DNA of 64,000 bases from Lunularia cruciata (GCA_948567375.1 OX419756.1:749001-813000), one strand, 5' to 3'; counted from the stretch's first letter, positions 33,567-45,312 are shown. The notes: generated by a model not told the origin, from the sequence alone. Made by a program: numbers and translations.

Positions 33567-34654
33567 ATGGATTTGCAGTTACAAGAGCTGGTGCAAGGAA
33601 TGCAAGAGATGTTGAATAAAGTTCAAGAGATTAAGATGACCATGGAGGCATTACAAAGTCAAGTGCAGACCCTCAAGAATGATCAAGCAATGCAAGAAGA
33701 AGAGCCATCTCAAAACCCAATACTTGCAATTGAAGTACTTGGAGAGGCACTTGTGCCGTCAATGATGAAGTCACATTGCTACTCCGGATGAAGAAGACCT
33801 GCAACATTGATCCTTACAAGGAGCAACGTACAATAGGAGAAGTGGAGAACTAGATCTCAAGAATGAATCAATATTTTATATTGATTCATTCTTCTGAACA
33901 AAGGGAGGTCACATGGGTAGCAATGCTTCATTCTGATTGTTCTCAACATAGATCACTGAGCATGTTGCAAGCGTGTTTGCATGTGGGTACTTGACCAATA
34001 AAGCCCTTTCATGGTACAATGCTTGGGAACAATCTATGTTGGCAGAACGAAGGGAGGTCACATGGGTAGCAATGCAAGAAGGATTGTGGAAGAATTTCTA
34101 GTTGGTGGATTTTGTGCAGATGGCCCAAATCCAACTATGGGGATTAAAACAAAAGAAAAACATACAAGAGTATGTGGAGGCATTTTTGGATCTACAAGTT
34201 GCCATAATTGACATGAGTCCAATAGAGGCTCTTGAAAATTTCAAACAAGGGTTGAAAGGAGGAGATTTGCCAAGAAGTCATGGTACAAAATCCTCATATG
34301 GTATTTGAAGCCATTGCTTGTGCATAGAGAATAGCAAGGGCATTGGATGCAGGTGAAGGAATAGTTCTACCTCAATATTATTGGGCAAAAATGCTACACA
34401 TGGGTGGACCAGTACCGATGGAATGAGGCAACCTTTGGTCTCAAGATCGAGGAGCATGATTGCTTCAAGGAGAGCGGGGACGGGTAGGAGAACGGAGAGA
34501 TGGAGTCCCACGAGGAGAAGGAACTCAAGGAGAACACCGCCATTGTTACAATTGTGGCCGTAATCATAATTGTAATTGTGCTTGTCTCCCTAGAGGCTCT
34601 TGGCCTTCATACAAGAGATCTTTGAACAACATGGAGAGACGCATTGAAGAGTAG
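33567..34654 (+). pseudogene. B2 gag relic
   Basis: ATG at 33,567 begins MDLQLQELVQGMQEMLNKVQ, a heptad-like N-terminal coiled coil to about residue 55. The capsid follows at 34,045-34,310 (REVTWVAMQE, QLWGLKQKKNIQEYVEAFLD, MSPIEALENFKQG). A zinc knuckle near 34,540-34,590 begins CYNCG and continues irregularly. A 16-bp foldback and a copied 28-bp segment disrupt 33,859-33,930. Frameshifts follow residue 75. Same domain order as B1. Confidence 0.87.
33859..33893. repeat. Perfect 16-bp inverted repeat with 3-nt spacer
   Basis: AAGAATGAATCAATAT (33,859-33,874), TTT, then its exact reverse complement (33,878-33,893). B1 has no such structure at the homologous site (near 26,375), so the second arm is an insertion in B2. 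Confidence 0.95.
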
Positions 34655-34789
34655 GAGGTGGAAATCAGTTTGGAAAATAAAGATAGGCAGTAAATGTACC
34701 TTGTGACCTTATTGGCTCAATAAGGAAGCAAAAAAGTGATGGAAGGAAGAAGACAAGTCCGGAAAGGTCCCAAAAGGCAACCGCACAAT

Positions 34790-36600
34790 TGATTGTCATG
34801 AATGGAGTACTAGAAGGCAATCAAGTGAGAGTATTTATAGATCCAGGAGCAACAAAGAATTTCTTATCTTGCTCTTTTTCAATAAGTTGGGAATAGATCT
34901 AGAGAGAGATGAGAGCAAAGAAGTAGAGTTACCTAACAGGCAAATAGAGAGGATTGAATCATTACCTAGACGGGTAATACTCTCTATAGGAGAATATCAG
35001 GAAGTGGCAAGTAATACAATTAGCTTGTTATGATACAATCTTAGGCATGCCATGGATGGGGCATTACAACCCTATGGTAGATTGGAGGAAGAAATTAGTG
35101 AGAACCCACCAGTGGTTGATCATTGGGGTTAAAGAAAAATCACACAAGCAAGAATTTCCTCTTTATATCATAGGGATAGCAACTATCTATAAGATCTTTA
35201 GATGTTTCATGGGTCTAATAAGAGAAGTCCAGAGTGCACAACTTGATGGAAAAATTCTTGAGAAATTGAAGGATGTGGTAAATGAGTTTCAAGATATCCT
35301 TCTCAATGATCTACCCTCTGGTTTACCACCAAAAAGGAGAGTAGATCATAAAAGCGAGACACTTCCAGAAAAGATACCTCCTTGTAAGGCCTCATATCGT
35401 CCATCACCTCATGAGTTGGAGGAGTGTAAGACTCAAATTGAGGATATACTGCAAAAAGGGTTCATCCAACCCAATGCATCACCATATTAGGCTCTTGTCT
35501 TGTTTGTGAAGAAGAAGGTTGGTACAATACGCATTTGCATGGACTATTGGGGTCTCAATCAACAAAAAATGAAGACCAAATAACCCTTACCTTGCATAGA
35601 TGACCTGTTTGATCAACTCAATGGAGCAAGACATTTCACCAAACTGGACTTGCGGAGCGGTTACAATCAAATCCAAATTGCAGAGGAGGATGTGTACAAA
35701 ACTGCCTTTTGAACCAAGTATGGCCACTTTGAGTATCTCGTGATGCCTTTTGGCCTCACCAATGCACCTACCACTTTCATGAGTCTAATGAATGATATAT
35801 TTGTCCATATTTGGATGAGTTTGTTATTTTCTTCCTGGAAGACATCTTAGTATATAGTAGCATGATGATAGAACACAAACAGCATCTATGAGAAGCCCTC
35901 CGGATTCTAAGACAAAATTGATTGTATGCCAAAATCTCAAAGTGCAAGTTTGGCAAGTCTGAAGTGGACTACTTGCAACATAGAGTAAGTGCAGAGGGTA
36001 TTCAAGTATTGATAGATAAAATAGAGGTCATTCAAAAATAAAGTGTCCCAAAATATTACTCAACTCAAGAGCTTCTTGGGGTTGACGGGATTCTATCATC
36101 AATTTGTCAAGGACTTCTCCAAGGGCACTTTATTCACAGCCTTTAATGGCATAGCCTTTATAGCCTTTAACGGCACTACTTGGCAAGGAGAAGAAGTGGA
36201 CATAGGGAACTGTACAAGAGTTGGCCTTTCTAGAATAAAAAGCCACCTTGCTACATGCACCAATCTTGAAGTGGTATGACCCAAAATCTCCAATTAAGTT
36301 GGCTACATATGCATCAGGCTTAGCAATAAGAGCAGTCCTACAACAAGAGTGGCATGATGGATGGTATCCAATTGCATATTTCTCTTGAAAGTTGTTACCG
36401 GTAAAGCGCAACTATCACACCACAAAAAAAGAAGAGCTGGTCATTGTCCTTGCAACCAAGCATTGAAAGCACTATCTAGGCGAGAAGGCATTTGTAGTAG
36501 AGATAGACCACAAAACTTTGGTCTACCTCGAGACACAAAAAGATCTATCTTGGCGCTAGATTTGGTGGGCAAAGTGGCGACAATGCTTCAACATAAATCA
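34790..36600 (+). pseudogene. B2 pol relic: protease, reverse transcriptase, RNase H
   Basis: Protease near 34,800 reads GNQVRVFIDPGATKNF with D-P-G-A intact. An open stretch at 35,047-35,490 carries the linker and RT start (MPWMGHYNPMVDWRKKLV, LKDVVNEFQDILLNDLPSGL, IEDILQKGFIQPNASPY). RT continues with [47 protein letters not shown]. The F-x-DD box near 35,835 is replaced by text reading FLEDI, so the first Asp is lost. RNase H lies at 36,055-36,560 (LKSFLGLTGFYHQFVKDFSK, EIDHKTLVYLETQK). Confidence 0.9.
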
Positions 36601-36769
36601 CCTACGTGGAAGGTAAAAAACAACTTGCAGATGCATTCACCCACATGCCAATGTCAAACAATTTGGTGGTAGAGGTTAAGATTAACTCTAAATTCTGGCC
36701 AGAGATTCTGGCTACTACAAAAACTAATCCATAGATTGTAGGAGCGCAATCATCCAAAGGTGTCACTAG

Positions 36770-37080
36770 CATCCAAGGACTCACCTTTTGTGATGGAAGA
36801 TTATAGATCCCAAATGTCCCCCAATAACACACCACCATTCTAGCGGAATGTCATGATTTGGCCATTCCAGGTCATGTCGGAGTGGACAAGACCTTGGATG
36901 CAGTCCACCACCATTAATATGGGCCCAAGATAAGCAACTACATGATGGACTATCTGGTATAGTGGAAAGGTTACCCCCTCTATGAGGCAACCTAGGTGCT
37001 CACTACCAATTTGACACATGCACCAGTGTTGATGCAAGCGTTTGAGCAACAGTTGCACAACAAGGACCTTGCGGCTTAAA
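36770..37080 (+). pseudogene. B2 integrase zinc finger joined to chromodomain
   Basis: AECHDLAIPGHVGVDKTLDA and VHHH..GPKISN (36,845-36,940) are the HHCC start of integrase. The next bases read YMMDYLV.WKGYPLYEAT, which is chromodomain text, followed by NLTHAPVLMQAFEQQLHNKD. About 1 kb present in B1 between these points (29,425-30,480), including the D,D-35-E core and GPY region, is absent. This copy could not supply integrase. Confidence 0.9.
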
Positions 37081-37820
37081 AGGAGGGAGGTTTGTAATAC
37101 CAAGAGTTAGCCATATGGTCTAGATGTGAAATTTGGTTTATTAACATCTAGAATGATGTTATACATGATGGAAAAAATAGATCAGATAGAAGTATCACCA
37201 AAAGAATACTTTCACTAATAGGGCAAAAACCAAAATAGGCTTAAAAACCTTAGAACCAATAGTTAGACATATGATTTAAAGGTGAGAATTGGTTTGGTAA
37301 CATCTGGAAGGATGTTACACATGATGGACTAAATAGATCAGAAAGAGGTATCACCAAAAGGAGACTTCTATTAAAAGAGTAGGAACCAAAATATGCCTAA
37401 AATCTTTGAAGGCAATTTTGGAGGCCTAAACGGATAAATTAGGCTTAAAATATGCAAATTCCATCCTCTTCCCCAATGTATAAAAAATTGTCCTTCCTTC
37501 CCCCTATTTTTTCTCATTGAGAGCTTTCCAATGGTACCTCACCCATGTGATTATGAGATTCCTACAAGAAGATTCCCTAAAAGATTCCTCTAGTCAAAGC
37601 ATGTTTGACCAACCAGATAGGACTAGGACCAACATGTCATCCATCCAAGTAAGTAATCTAAGGGTGGACCTTGCTGACATGTCATCTATCTATGTGCCTA
37701 ATCCTATGGTGGAGCTTCCTTGGAGGAGATCCTCTTTGTCTATATAATAAAGAGAAGGTGTTCCTTTGGGGCATCATAGTTTGTGCATCTGTGTTTCCCA
37801 GCTATCCTCACAACATTACA
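37078..37820 (+). repeat. B2 polypurine tract and 3' LTR, long subfamily
   Basis: PPT AAAAGGAGGGAGG precedes TGTAATACCAAGAGTTAGCC at 37,093. The first about 156 bp is repeated (AGTTAG words at 37,105 and 37,261). TATA box CTATATAATAAAGAG lies near 37,739, and the end is CACAACATTACA at 37,820. It contains both ACATGTCA-CCATCC units. Confidence 0.9.
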
Positions 37821-39860
37821 TTAAGGAATTGTAATCCTAGTGGGAAGTCAAAGGGAATGAGGATTGTACATGGGCTCCAAGCCTTGTATTTCTATGTTTG
37901 GACTTGTATCCAAGGCCTCTATGTTGAGCATGAAAGTGAACACCACTCTAACTACCTCCTCCAATGAGCCCACAATATGAGTGTCATTTGAGAGGGATGT
38001 GAAAAGACATGAAGGAAAAGTTATTACCACCTATCATAAAGTTGTGTAATGCACAATGGCAAAGAGCGGCACTCCAAGGGGATCCTCTTACCCATGTGCA
38101 CTCAACTGATGTCAAATGTGTGAACTATCCTATGATGATATGGTGGCTATAAAATAGAGGTGTCTCAATACCATAAACAATACATACAAATGAGATCAAT
38201 GAGGGAACCTGATTGCTAGCTATAAAGAGAATAAAACAACACTAGACAAGAAATGGCATTGAAGACATTGGAAATATCAACTTGGACTATGACCTAATTG
38301 GGATGAATGTCCAAGGATCATCAAATGCTTGCAATAACCATTTCACAACCTCTAGGAGTATCCACAACAAATTAATGGGAAGACAAGAAGGAAGAAAAGG
38401 ACTCTTACAACTATAAGCAAACATTACAAAATGCAAAAAAAATGCCCAATAGCAATGGAGCACACTCTTGGGGCCTCTTCTACCAAAGCTAGGAGACAAG
38501 AAGTGCCAAATAGATGTGTTTCTTTATGGTGCACATGACTTGAGGCAATGCACTGACAAAGAGCAAAGAGAAGGGGAAAGCCAAATCTGAAGCATCTTGG
38601 GACAAGCAATCTCATAAGTGCTCAAAAACTAGCCTAGGTGGCCCATCCATTAATAAACATAGAGAGTGGAGGAGAGCACGGGCAAAGCAAGACTCTATGA
38701 GTTGTTACTCCTCATTTCGCATACAATCATGCTATATAGAAGGAATGAAGGAAGGTCCTCAGAGGTAAATAGATATAGGATATATAAGACTACTAATGTG
38801 TTAAAGGAAAAGAAGGTTGATGGAGAGGGTGATAGCACCTAGATTGCCTATCAAGGAATGATAGAGACAATGATTGGCTATAGAGACTTTGCAATCCACT
38901 TGGTTATAGCCTATGCCCTAATGGTATACTCCTTATGGAGTGCTGCCCAATATCTCTTAGAAATCTATGAATCCTAGAGAAAGTCTCTTGATGACTTGAA
39001 GCATCCCTCTTGGGTTGGAAAGAAGAGTGTCCATTGAGGAAAAAGGGCCAATAAAGTCCAAGTGGAGATATCTCTTTTGTGGTCATTGGCCAATATAGCA
39101 TGTAATAGGAAGGAGAGTTTGGAGCTAACAAGATAACATAAAGGCATAAGGATCCTAATGTTCAACCTTGGATGAGGCAAATTAGGTAAGAATGCTTGGA
39201 TAGGGCCTAAAGAGTGAAACCAAGAATTGGAGTCTAGAAGAGCCTATGAGGATACTACCAAATTATGGATGGGTTTTGGGGGAGTAGGAAGAAAGGTTGC
39301 CTCTGCTTGCATATGCAAATAGTGAAATTTCCCTCTATGCTAGTCAAGCTGATACTTACCTATGGACAATCTAAACAAGATTGAGTGTAGCATTGATGGG
39401 GTGGGAAATAAGAAGGAGCTAAAGGCCCAAGGAGAGTAGAATGATCCTTGGGGTGCTAGTAGTGGGAGTAAGCTCCAAATGATCTTGTGAGGGAGGCAAT
39501 GCAAAGGACCAAGGTGGAGGGAGGGTGTGGAGTGTCCATGCCATGAGGAAGAGAGATTGAGGAGACAAATGGTGAGGCATACTCCATAGAGAAGTCCTCT
39601 CTAGTAGGGTGTTCTATTGGAATAGGATAACTACATGACCTAGGGATTGAAGGGAAGCCATCGAGATAAACCTAAGCTACTTTTGGAGGCAACGTAAGGA
39701 TCTATCCCTTGCTTGCATGTATAGGGTGTGGGGTGTTGGATGAGGAGTGACATCTAAGGTAGTCCCTCTATGGTCTTGCGCCAAGGAACAAGATGGAAGC
39801 ATCAAGAGACCAGCTACTAAAAGGTGACACACCCCCAAGAAAAGAAAGAAAAATGCCATG
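37821..39860 (-). mobile_element. LINE copy 1, piece 5: reverse-transcriptase and upstream region
   Basis: Minus-strand text of a non-LTR reverse transcriptase. Near 38,424-38,615 it reads LFALCQCIASSHV and LLALVEEAPRVCSIAIG, matching copy 2 (LFALAKEASSVQPIIIGDV). The fingers/palm then follow: VQVDISNVFNAIS near 38,270, DPLGVPLFAIVHY near 38,085, and FTSLSNDTHIVG at 37,977-38,000, the place of the catalytic A-D-D-T-H box. The resemblance is to LINE-like RTs with an R-P-I-A-I-G-D-V word. Homology with copy 2 ends near 38,620; upstream proline-rich text (38,900-39,800) is the probable ORF N-terminal part. Stops are frequent. Confidence 0.8.
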
Positions 39861-41340
39861 ACAAAAATGCAAGTTATAACAACAAAAGGCTATGTGTCCA
39901 AAAAGAAAATAGCAAAAGGAGGAAGAATGAAAAACACAAAGCAACAATTTATATGAGAAGGGCCTATCTACAGCTAGGAGAGAGATCTCTCCACCACTAT
40001 TTTTTGGTCTACATGTAGGACCAACCGATTGTCTATGTTAGTAGTGCTTAGCTCCCAATCCCAACTTTGATCACCATGTTGATGAAGATTGCAAAGGTAA
40101 ATCCCAAGCTTAGACTGGGCCCAATTTCTACATCACAAAGCTCCTTGCAATAGAAGACTCGTGACTATTGAAGGATTCTGCCATTATGTAAAGTCCATTA
40201 CATTTGATACAAAGGTCATTTGGTATAAGAACCCTTGGTACAAGAATTTCTTGAGATAAGAAATTTCCAAAAAAGGAACTTTTCAGATAAGAATTTTGTA
40301 AATGGTGAAATCCTAATTTGTCCTCCTAATTGTGCATAGAATCATTTGACATGCTCACTAGCTAAAGATTGTTCTTCCCAACAATTTACAAATCTCCATA
40401 CTACACACAATCAATTTTTGCACCCATGCTCCATAACTATTCACTCAATTTGTCCTAGGCCCACACTTAAGCTATCATCATGCCCAAATGCCCATGCACC
40501 ACTCAATGCACTATTAGTGCTCTCTTGTCTACTTGATGCCTTGTAATTGTATGTGATCTCTTGTTCTTCCACTTATGGAAAGAAGGGTATAGCAAAATCA
40601 TTGTTAGCGCTAATCTCATCATTGAACTCAATTATTGTTAAGCAAGATTCTACCATACCTTGAGGGAGGGGACTTGCTCAAGTTACTAGCTTGTGAATTC
40701 TTGCAAGCCTATGTTGTACTCCTATGCAATAGATGAATTGCAATTTCCCATGCTATTGGATTGCTCACACTCCTAATTTCTCAGGCTCCCTAGTATGCAG
40801 TGATGCCTCTTGTGCCACTAAATTCCTTGGCGCTATTAATTGCTGATGTTAAGTTTCTCATAATTCTTCCATGCTCAACTCTACGGTCACAGTCAATCAC
40901 TTCTACTCGCTTCTCGTCTTGCCCACTATTGACATTTATTGTTGTTGTTGACCAAATTACAGTCCAATCTCAAGTAGAGCTTGTCTCAACCATTTATAGT
41001 ATACAATAATACTATAGCCTTTGATGCATCCCACAAGTGTGCTAGTCACCCATTAGATTGTCTCATTGTTTTAGCCGTAATTGTTGATCTCCCAAAATTA
41101 ACCTTCTAGTTGATCTATATGCTTCTATTCTCAAGGACAATCTCCAACACCAACACCTAATCATGACCTCTAGAATTGATTATGGATCACCGACTATGTA
41201 GTAATGATTGTGTTCATAACCACAAATTTCCAATCCACATCAACAATCATTCACCTTCTTTCAACCCATTCTTCCAATCCACTCCATTTGAACCACGTAC
41301 TTCTCCAGGACACAATAGCTCAGATCTTATGATCCACACG
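39861..41340. other. Unassigned region right of the LINE
   Basis: AT-rich, no recognised domain. Plus-strand frames between 40,346 and 41,358 are short and Ser/Pro/Leu-rich and may be a decayed ORF, but nothing diagnostic is present. The left part (39,861-40,110) could be LINE 5' untranslated sequence. Confidence 0.4.
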
Positions 41341-41436
41341 TTCCCATGTTCAATTTGAGCACTGGTTGGACCTACCAAGATTGCACTCTTGGAAGGTGAA
41401 TGCACACATAGTCACATTCATGGATGGCCGACATAC

Positions 41437-41571
41437 CTTGTATGATGTGGTGGTGTGTCTCTGACTTGAGTCCTTGGTTAGAACCGGTTCACATGTAAGA
41501 GCTGCAATGACCATTGCCATAGAGAGAAGGAGGACCACTACGCTGCACGCCATGCCTTCAGACACCTTCAT
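41437..41571 (-). CDS. Possible first coding exon of a secreted protein
   Basis: A minus-strand ATG at 41,571 opens 45 codons starting MKVSEGMACSVVVLLLSMAM, a good signal-peptide pattern (Lys, about 16 hydrophobic residues, small residues before T-C). The frame reaches CAAG followed by GTATGT, a strong plant 5' splice site, at 41,436-41,431. The exon would end in phase 0. An in-frame upstream ATG at 41,691 is possible. I see no downstream exon or family match. This is a candidate only: a chance hydrophobic frame next to a chance GTATGT cannot be excluded. Confidence 0.3.
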
Positions 41572-41737
41572 TTTACTTTGGTGGTGGAGATGTTCGGACA
41601 TCTCATGACCATTTGATTGTCTCCTTTGTGATGCAGAAAGCAGTTTGCTATTCCATAGAGGAGCTCTGGCTATATCGGCAGCCACACTCACCTCATGCTA
41701 TCGACTATGGGTATCCTTCACTTCATGTAGACTGTAT

Positions 41738-41840
41738 TGGGGCTTAGCCCCATTTTACCTGTTTTGCCTCTCCCTTGTACGGCTTGATGGGGTCTTCCCA
41801 TCCTTCGTATTTTCTACACGGTCGCCTTCCACTTACTTTA
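41738..41840 (+). repeat. Dispersed about 103-bp repeat, copy 1
   Basis: GGGCTTAGCCCCATTTTACC, CTTGTACGG-TTGATGGGG, TTCCCATCC and TTCTACACGGT occur in the same order as at 46,578-46,680 (CCTAGTCCCATTTTACAT, CTTGTAAGG-TTGATGTG, TTCTCATCC, TTCTACGAGGT). A third, shorter copy of the start (GGACTTAACCTCATTTTACC) lies near 46,322. The element type is unknown. Confidence 0.8.
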
Positions 41841-43172
41841 CAACAGGCATAGGTATTGGGTCTTCGAATATGTGCACAGGTGGTAAGTGCTCCCCTCCCG
41901 TTGAGGCAACTGCCATACATACCTTTCGAGGACCTACATCTTCCGCTTAGGAATAAGTTTCTTTATGGGTTATTCTTCCTTTTTGAGGGTTAGGTTGGTG
42001 TATTGCCTGAGTTAGGCTTTGGGCCCGGTTGGCTTGGGCCTCCGGTTTCTTTGTCCCCTACGCCCCTTTGATGTGCTTTTGTATGGATATACCTTTGACT
42101 TACGTATGTAATTTGGTGGTTTGATTTTCATACCATCACGCGTTGCGCTGGTGGAGTGTAACCATGCTTCTCCACTACTTAGAATGGTTCTTGTTATTGG
42201 ACTATTATTTGGTATATGCCACATACCACCCATATTTGTACAACTGACTACGGAAACTCCCATACTCAAATCGAGCGTGTTCTACAAGGTCGAGTATACA
42301 CCGTCGATTTCCTGTACGTATTATATTCAAATTACATTTCGTAGTTCGATGGACTCCTTTGAAATCGGCATCCCTCCCTTGATCAGACAGATTTGTTCGA
42401 AATTTGTCAGCATGCAGAAAACCTACAATCATCTTGAAGAATCATTTACCAGGCGTATACCAATCTACAGGCGTGTACTAAATTTTCAGTGCTACTTCCT
42501 GCTAGGTGGACTGATATTGCATTCAATTACGCATACACCAACCAGACCAGTCAATGCACAGTCGAACTACAAATTTTCAGTTGAAGTTTTCAGCTTTTCC
42601 CTCATATGTAAATTGCTAAAAATCTGATGTTCTTTTATCCCCCTTTCGAGGGACAATGTTCATGAAAAGTTCCAACAGAGATTTCCAACCTGTTCAGCCT
42701 GGACAGTTTACCTAGCGGAAGAGAGAAAGCAATTTTACCTCGGAATTTGGAGAAGTTTCAGCGAAGGAATATCAGTTGACAATTTTATTACTAAAATAAA
42801 TCCTTGACTTCTCTACGATATTCATTGGCAGAAATAAAGGCGAGCATCAAATTTTATTTTATTTTTTAGGTTCCTGTTGCTACAAAACTAGAGGCTGAAT
42901 TTCAAACCTCTTCTCGTATACTAAAAAGCAGAGGGAATGATCGACTCAGCACATTTGCGTATTTGAACAAGCAAACTGAATTTAGTGTCTTTAAGAGAAT
43001 GACATACTGGACTTTCTCCAAGTCCCATGCAGCGGACACACCAGACACGATATTATAAGATTTCGTCCGCACGTCGATGTCCGCGAGACATGCATACACC
43101 TTGCTCCCGTTGGCGACCATCATGTGGGAGAGTGACTCTTGTAAACCGAGTGAGACCTTTGAAGCACGAATG

Positions 43173-43231
43173 GATGAACTAAGTACCGCTGGGTCTAATG
43201 AAGTAAGTCCGATGAACTAAGTACCGCTGGG
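43173..43231 (+). repeat. 21-bp direct repeat
   Basis: GATGAACTAAGTACCGCTGG(G) is exact at 43,173-43,193 and 43,211-43,231, period 38 bp. Confidence 0.95.
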
Positions 43232-44995
43232 ATTGTCAGGGCCAACAGGGAGGAGATGAGATGCGAGAACATGAGGGGATGAACAGAAGAGAGGGTGCGG
43301 AAGGGGCTGCGATGGAGAATAAAGTTACTTTTGGTTTCTTTGTAACATAAAATCACTTTCGGTCTATCACCTCTGAAGCAAGGCGAGCAGCTGTTACATT
43401 GGTCATGATCACGGTAATCATGGACGTATTTTTGGAAGGTGGAGTGCTATGATCGTTGAAGGATCCATCCAAAGGCCCGAGACAGGAGTATTCAATGCCG
43501 CAGAGAATAAGTTGTTAAATTAAGGGGTCCACTAACTAACTGAGCAAGCATTCATTCCTGATCAGTTCCCTCGAATGAAGAGTTAAAACAGAATCCCAGC
43601 ATGAGTGCGACATCCCAGTCAACTCCATGAGTCCACCGATCTGTCCTCCGCCTCTAGTTGGCAATCTTTTACTTCTTTCTCGATGAGTCTTCGATCTCGT
43701 ACCTATCCCTGACCTGGCCTCCCTAGGCACCAAGTTGGCAACTTTCGAAGCAACCTCGTCTCCTGAGCCCACTCCTTTTATCACCATGACATAACTCCTA
43801 TCTCTCCTCCAGATCTGTTCGTACCACAGTAGCCAGGTTTCTTCACTCTCTCATTACCGGAGTCCCACAGTTTCTACCGTCGCCTTTTGAGCATGAGTGC
43901 CTCTCGTGGGCCGTGAATAAGTCTATTTATCATATCCCCTCAACGACGTACTCGCATCCAAATCCCTTCCTTAGTACCTTACCCACCCCTGGCTTCATGA
44001 TTTTGGATATGTTCATTTTTTGTCCGTGAGTGAAAAGAAAAGAAAAGAAAAATAAAACATTAGTAGACGAGGGTAAAGAGTACAGAAGAGAAAACCAGCC
44101 GTTGTTTTGGGTACCCAGTCGAGGAGCACATCTAGTGAAGGGGTAACGGGGACGTGAATTTCTCTCAATCCCCAATAAACATTAGGCTAAGGTTATAAGT
44201 GATCGTGTTTGTTTCTCAACTTCTGTTCCACTCCAGTGGTATCCAATTTGAAGCGATGGAGAATTTTGTGGTAAAGTGTAACATATTTAGTTTTGCTTTG
44301 GGTGATTATTTCAGTACGAGAGTGATGGGTTGAGATTGTTCATTCTAGTCTTTTGGTTTTCTTACCTTGATGTTATTGGATCTAGTTTTGAAACTATGGA
44401 GATTATAAAAGAGAAGTTATGAGAATTAATAGCTTTTAGATTTTAAGAGTTAGAAATTCCATATGTGAGTTGCGCAGTGAGTTGTGGTTTTATGAGTATG
44501 GAGAACATGATAAGGGACACGATGGAGCATCAAATACTATCATCTTTATTTTGTTGTTGGTTATGGCTTCACTTCCTTGGTAGAGCCATCTAGAACAATA
44601 TGAGATATATCATACCGGGCGTGTTTTAGGACTCTTATATCTTTACCTTGTAAGACCAACATGGAACATGCATAAGGATCTTTTGACCTCTTTTGTCTAT
44701 TACTTTGGCCATGTTAGGTTTTTTCCTTCGTTAGCAAATAATATATGTATTGAAACACTAAACATCAAATTGAACAAACCTTTGACCATTTTATTACTAA
44801 ACTTCATCTATAAATTTGAAAGTCAAAGATTCAAGAGTAGGAAGTCCTTGGCTTAGGTTCCTCTTTGTCTCTAGCTCCCAAAGGAGTATCTTACATTTAG
44901 AAGGTTACATTCATTAAGGGGTTTATCTTACACTCATTAAGGCAATTTTGGCATCCGGATGTAAAAAAGTGGATGGGAAGTCTACAATAAATCCC

Positions 44996-45312
44996 ATATT
45001 ATTATGGGGTGTGACAAGAAGATACATGAAATTTCCAGGAGGTACCCCCATAAGCCTATAAAAGTTAATAAAACATTATAAAAAAATTGTCCCATAAGCT
45101 TTTGCAGTCTATGGGGTGTCTCCTAGATCACAAGAACCAAAAAATCCTCCTAAAACAAGTCCAGAGAAATAATTAATCTAAACTCTACAATCCTATGGGC
45201 ACATTTATAATACTATTGATATGCTTTTGAGACTCCGTCTAAAATTTTTTGATAGGCTTATGGGATAAGCCGATCTCCTATAAATCCCAAAAGTGAAACC
45301 CCCTATTATAAA
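44996..45312. mobile_element. Foldback MITE candidate
   Basis: About 317 bp with long imperfect terminal inverted repeats. Left TATTATTATGGGGTGTGAC matches the complement of right GTGAAACCCCCTATTATAA. Further in, CCCATAAGCCTAT (45,049) pairs with ATAGGCTTATGGG (45,253), with AGGAG/CTCCT between. The centre has another CCCATAAGC word (45,093). No coding frame lies inside. The target duplication is unclear in the TA-rich flanks. Superfamily is not assignable from sequence alone. Confidence 0.6.

Larger units (their letters stand above)
32625..37820 (+). mobile_element. Ty3/gypsy chromovirus B2, integrase-deleted
   Basis: Second B-family element, 5.2 kb, in the same orientation as B1. Both LTRs, PBS, gag, protease, RT and RNase H are readable. 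The integrase core is missing: zinc-finger text at 36,845-36,942 passes directly into chromodomain text. Flanks are ATTAG and TTAAG, an imperfect 5-bp pair, and LINE copy 1 continues on both sides. The 5' LTR has lost about 380 bp. It is less mutated in places than B1 (147-codon open stretch at 35,047-35,490). Confidence 0.92.
41572..44870. other. Low-repeat, G+C-richer stretch without a recognised gene
   Basis: By eye this is richer in C and G than the retrotransposon regions and lacks LTR or pol words. Open frames (for example 42,121-42,627 plus, 43,536-43,787 minus, 43,930-44,175 minus) show no family signature. A 21-bp direct repeat GATGAACTAAGTACCGCTGGG is at 43,173 and 43,211. A segment at 41,738-41,840 recurs at 46,578-46,680. 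Confidence 0.4.

Noticed and set aside
42121-42627. 168-codon plus-strand open frame
   Set aside because: Length alone is notable, but no domain, no signal and a membrane-like look typical of T-rich translation. Left as unassigned sequence.
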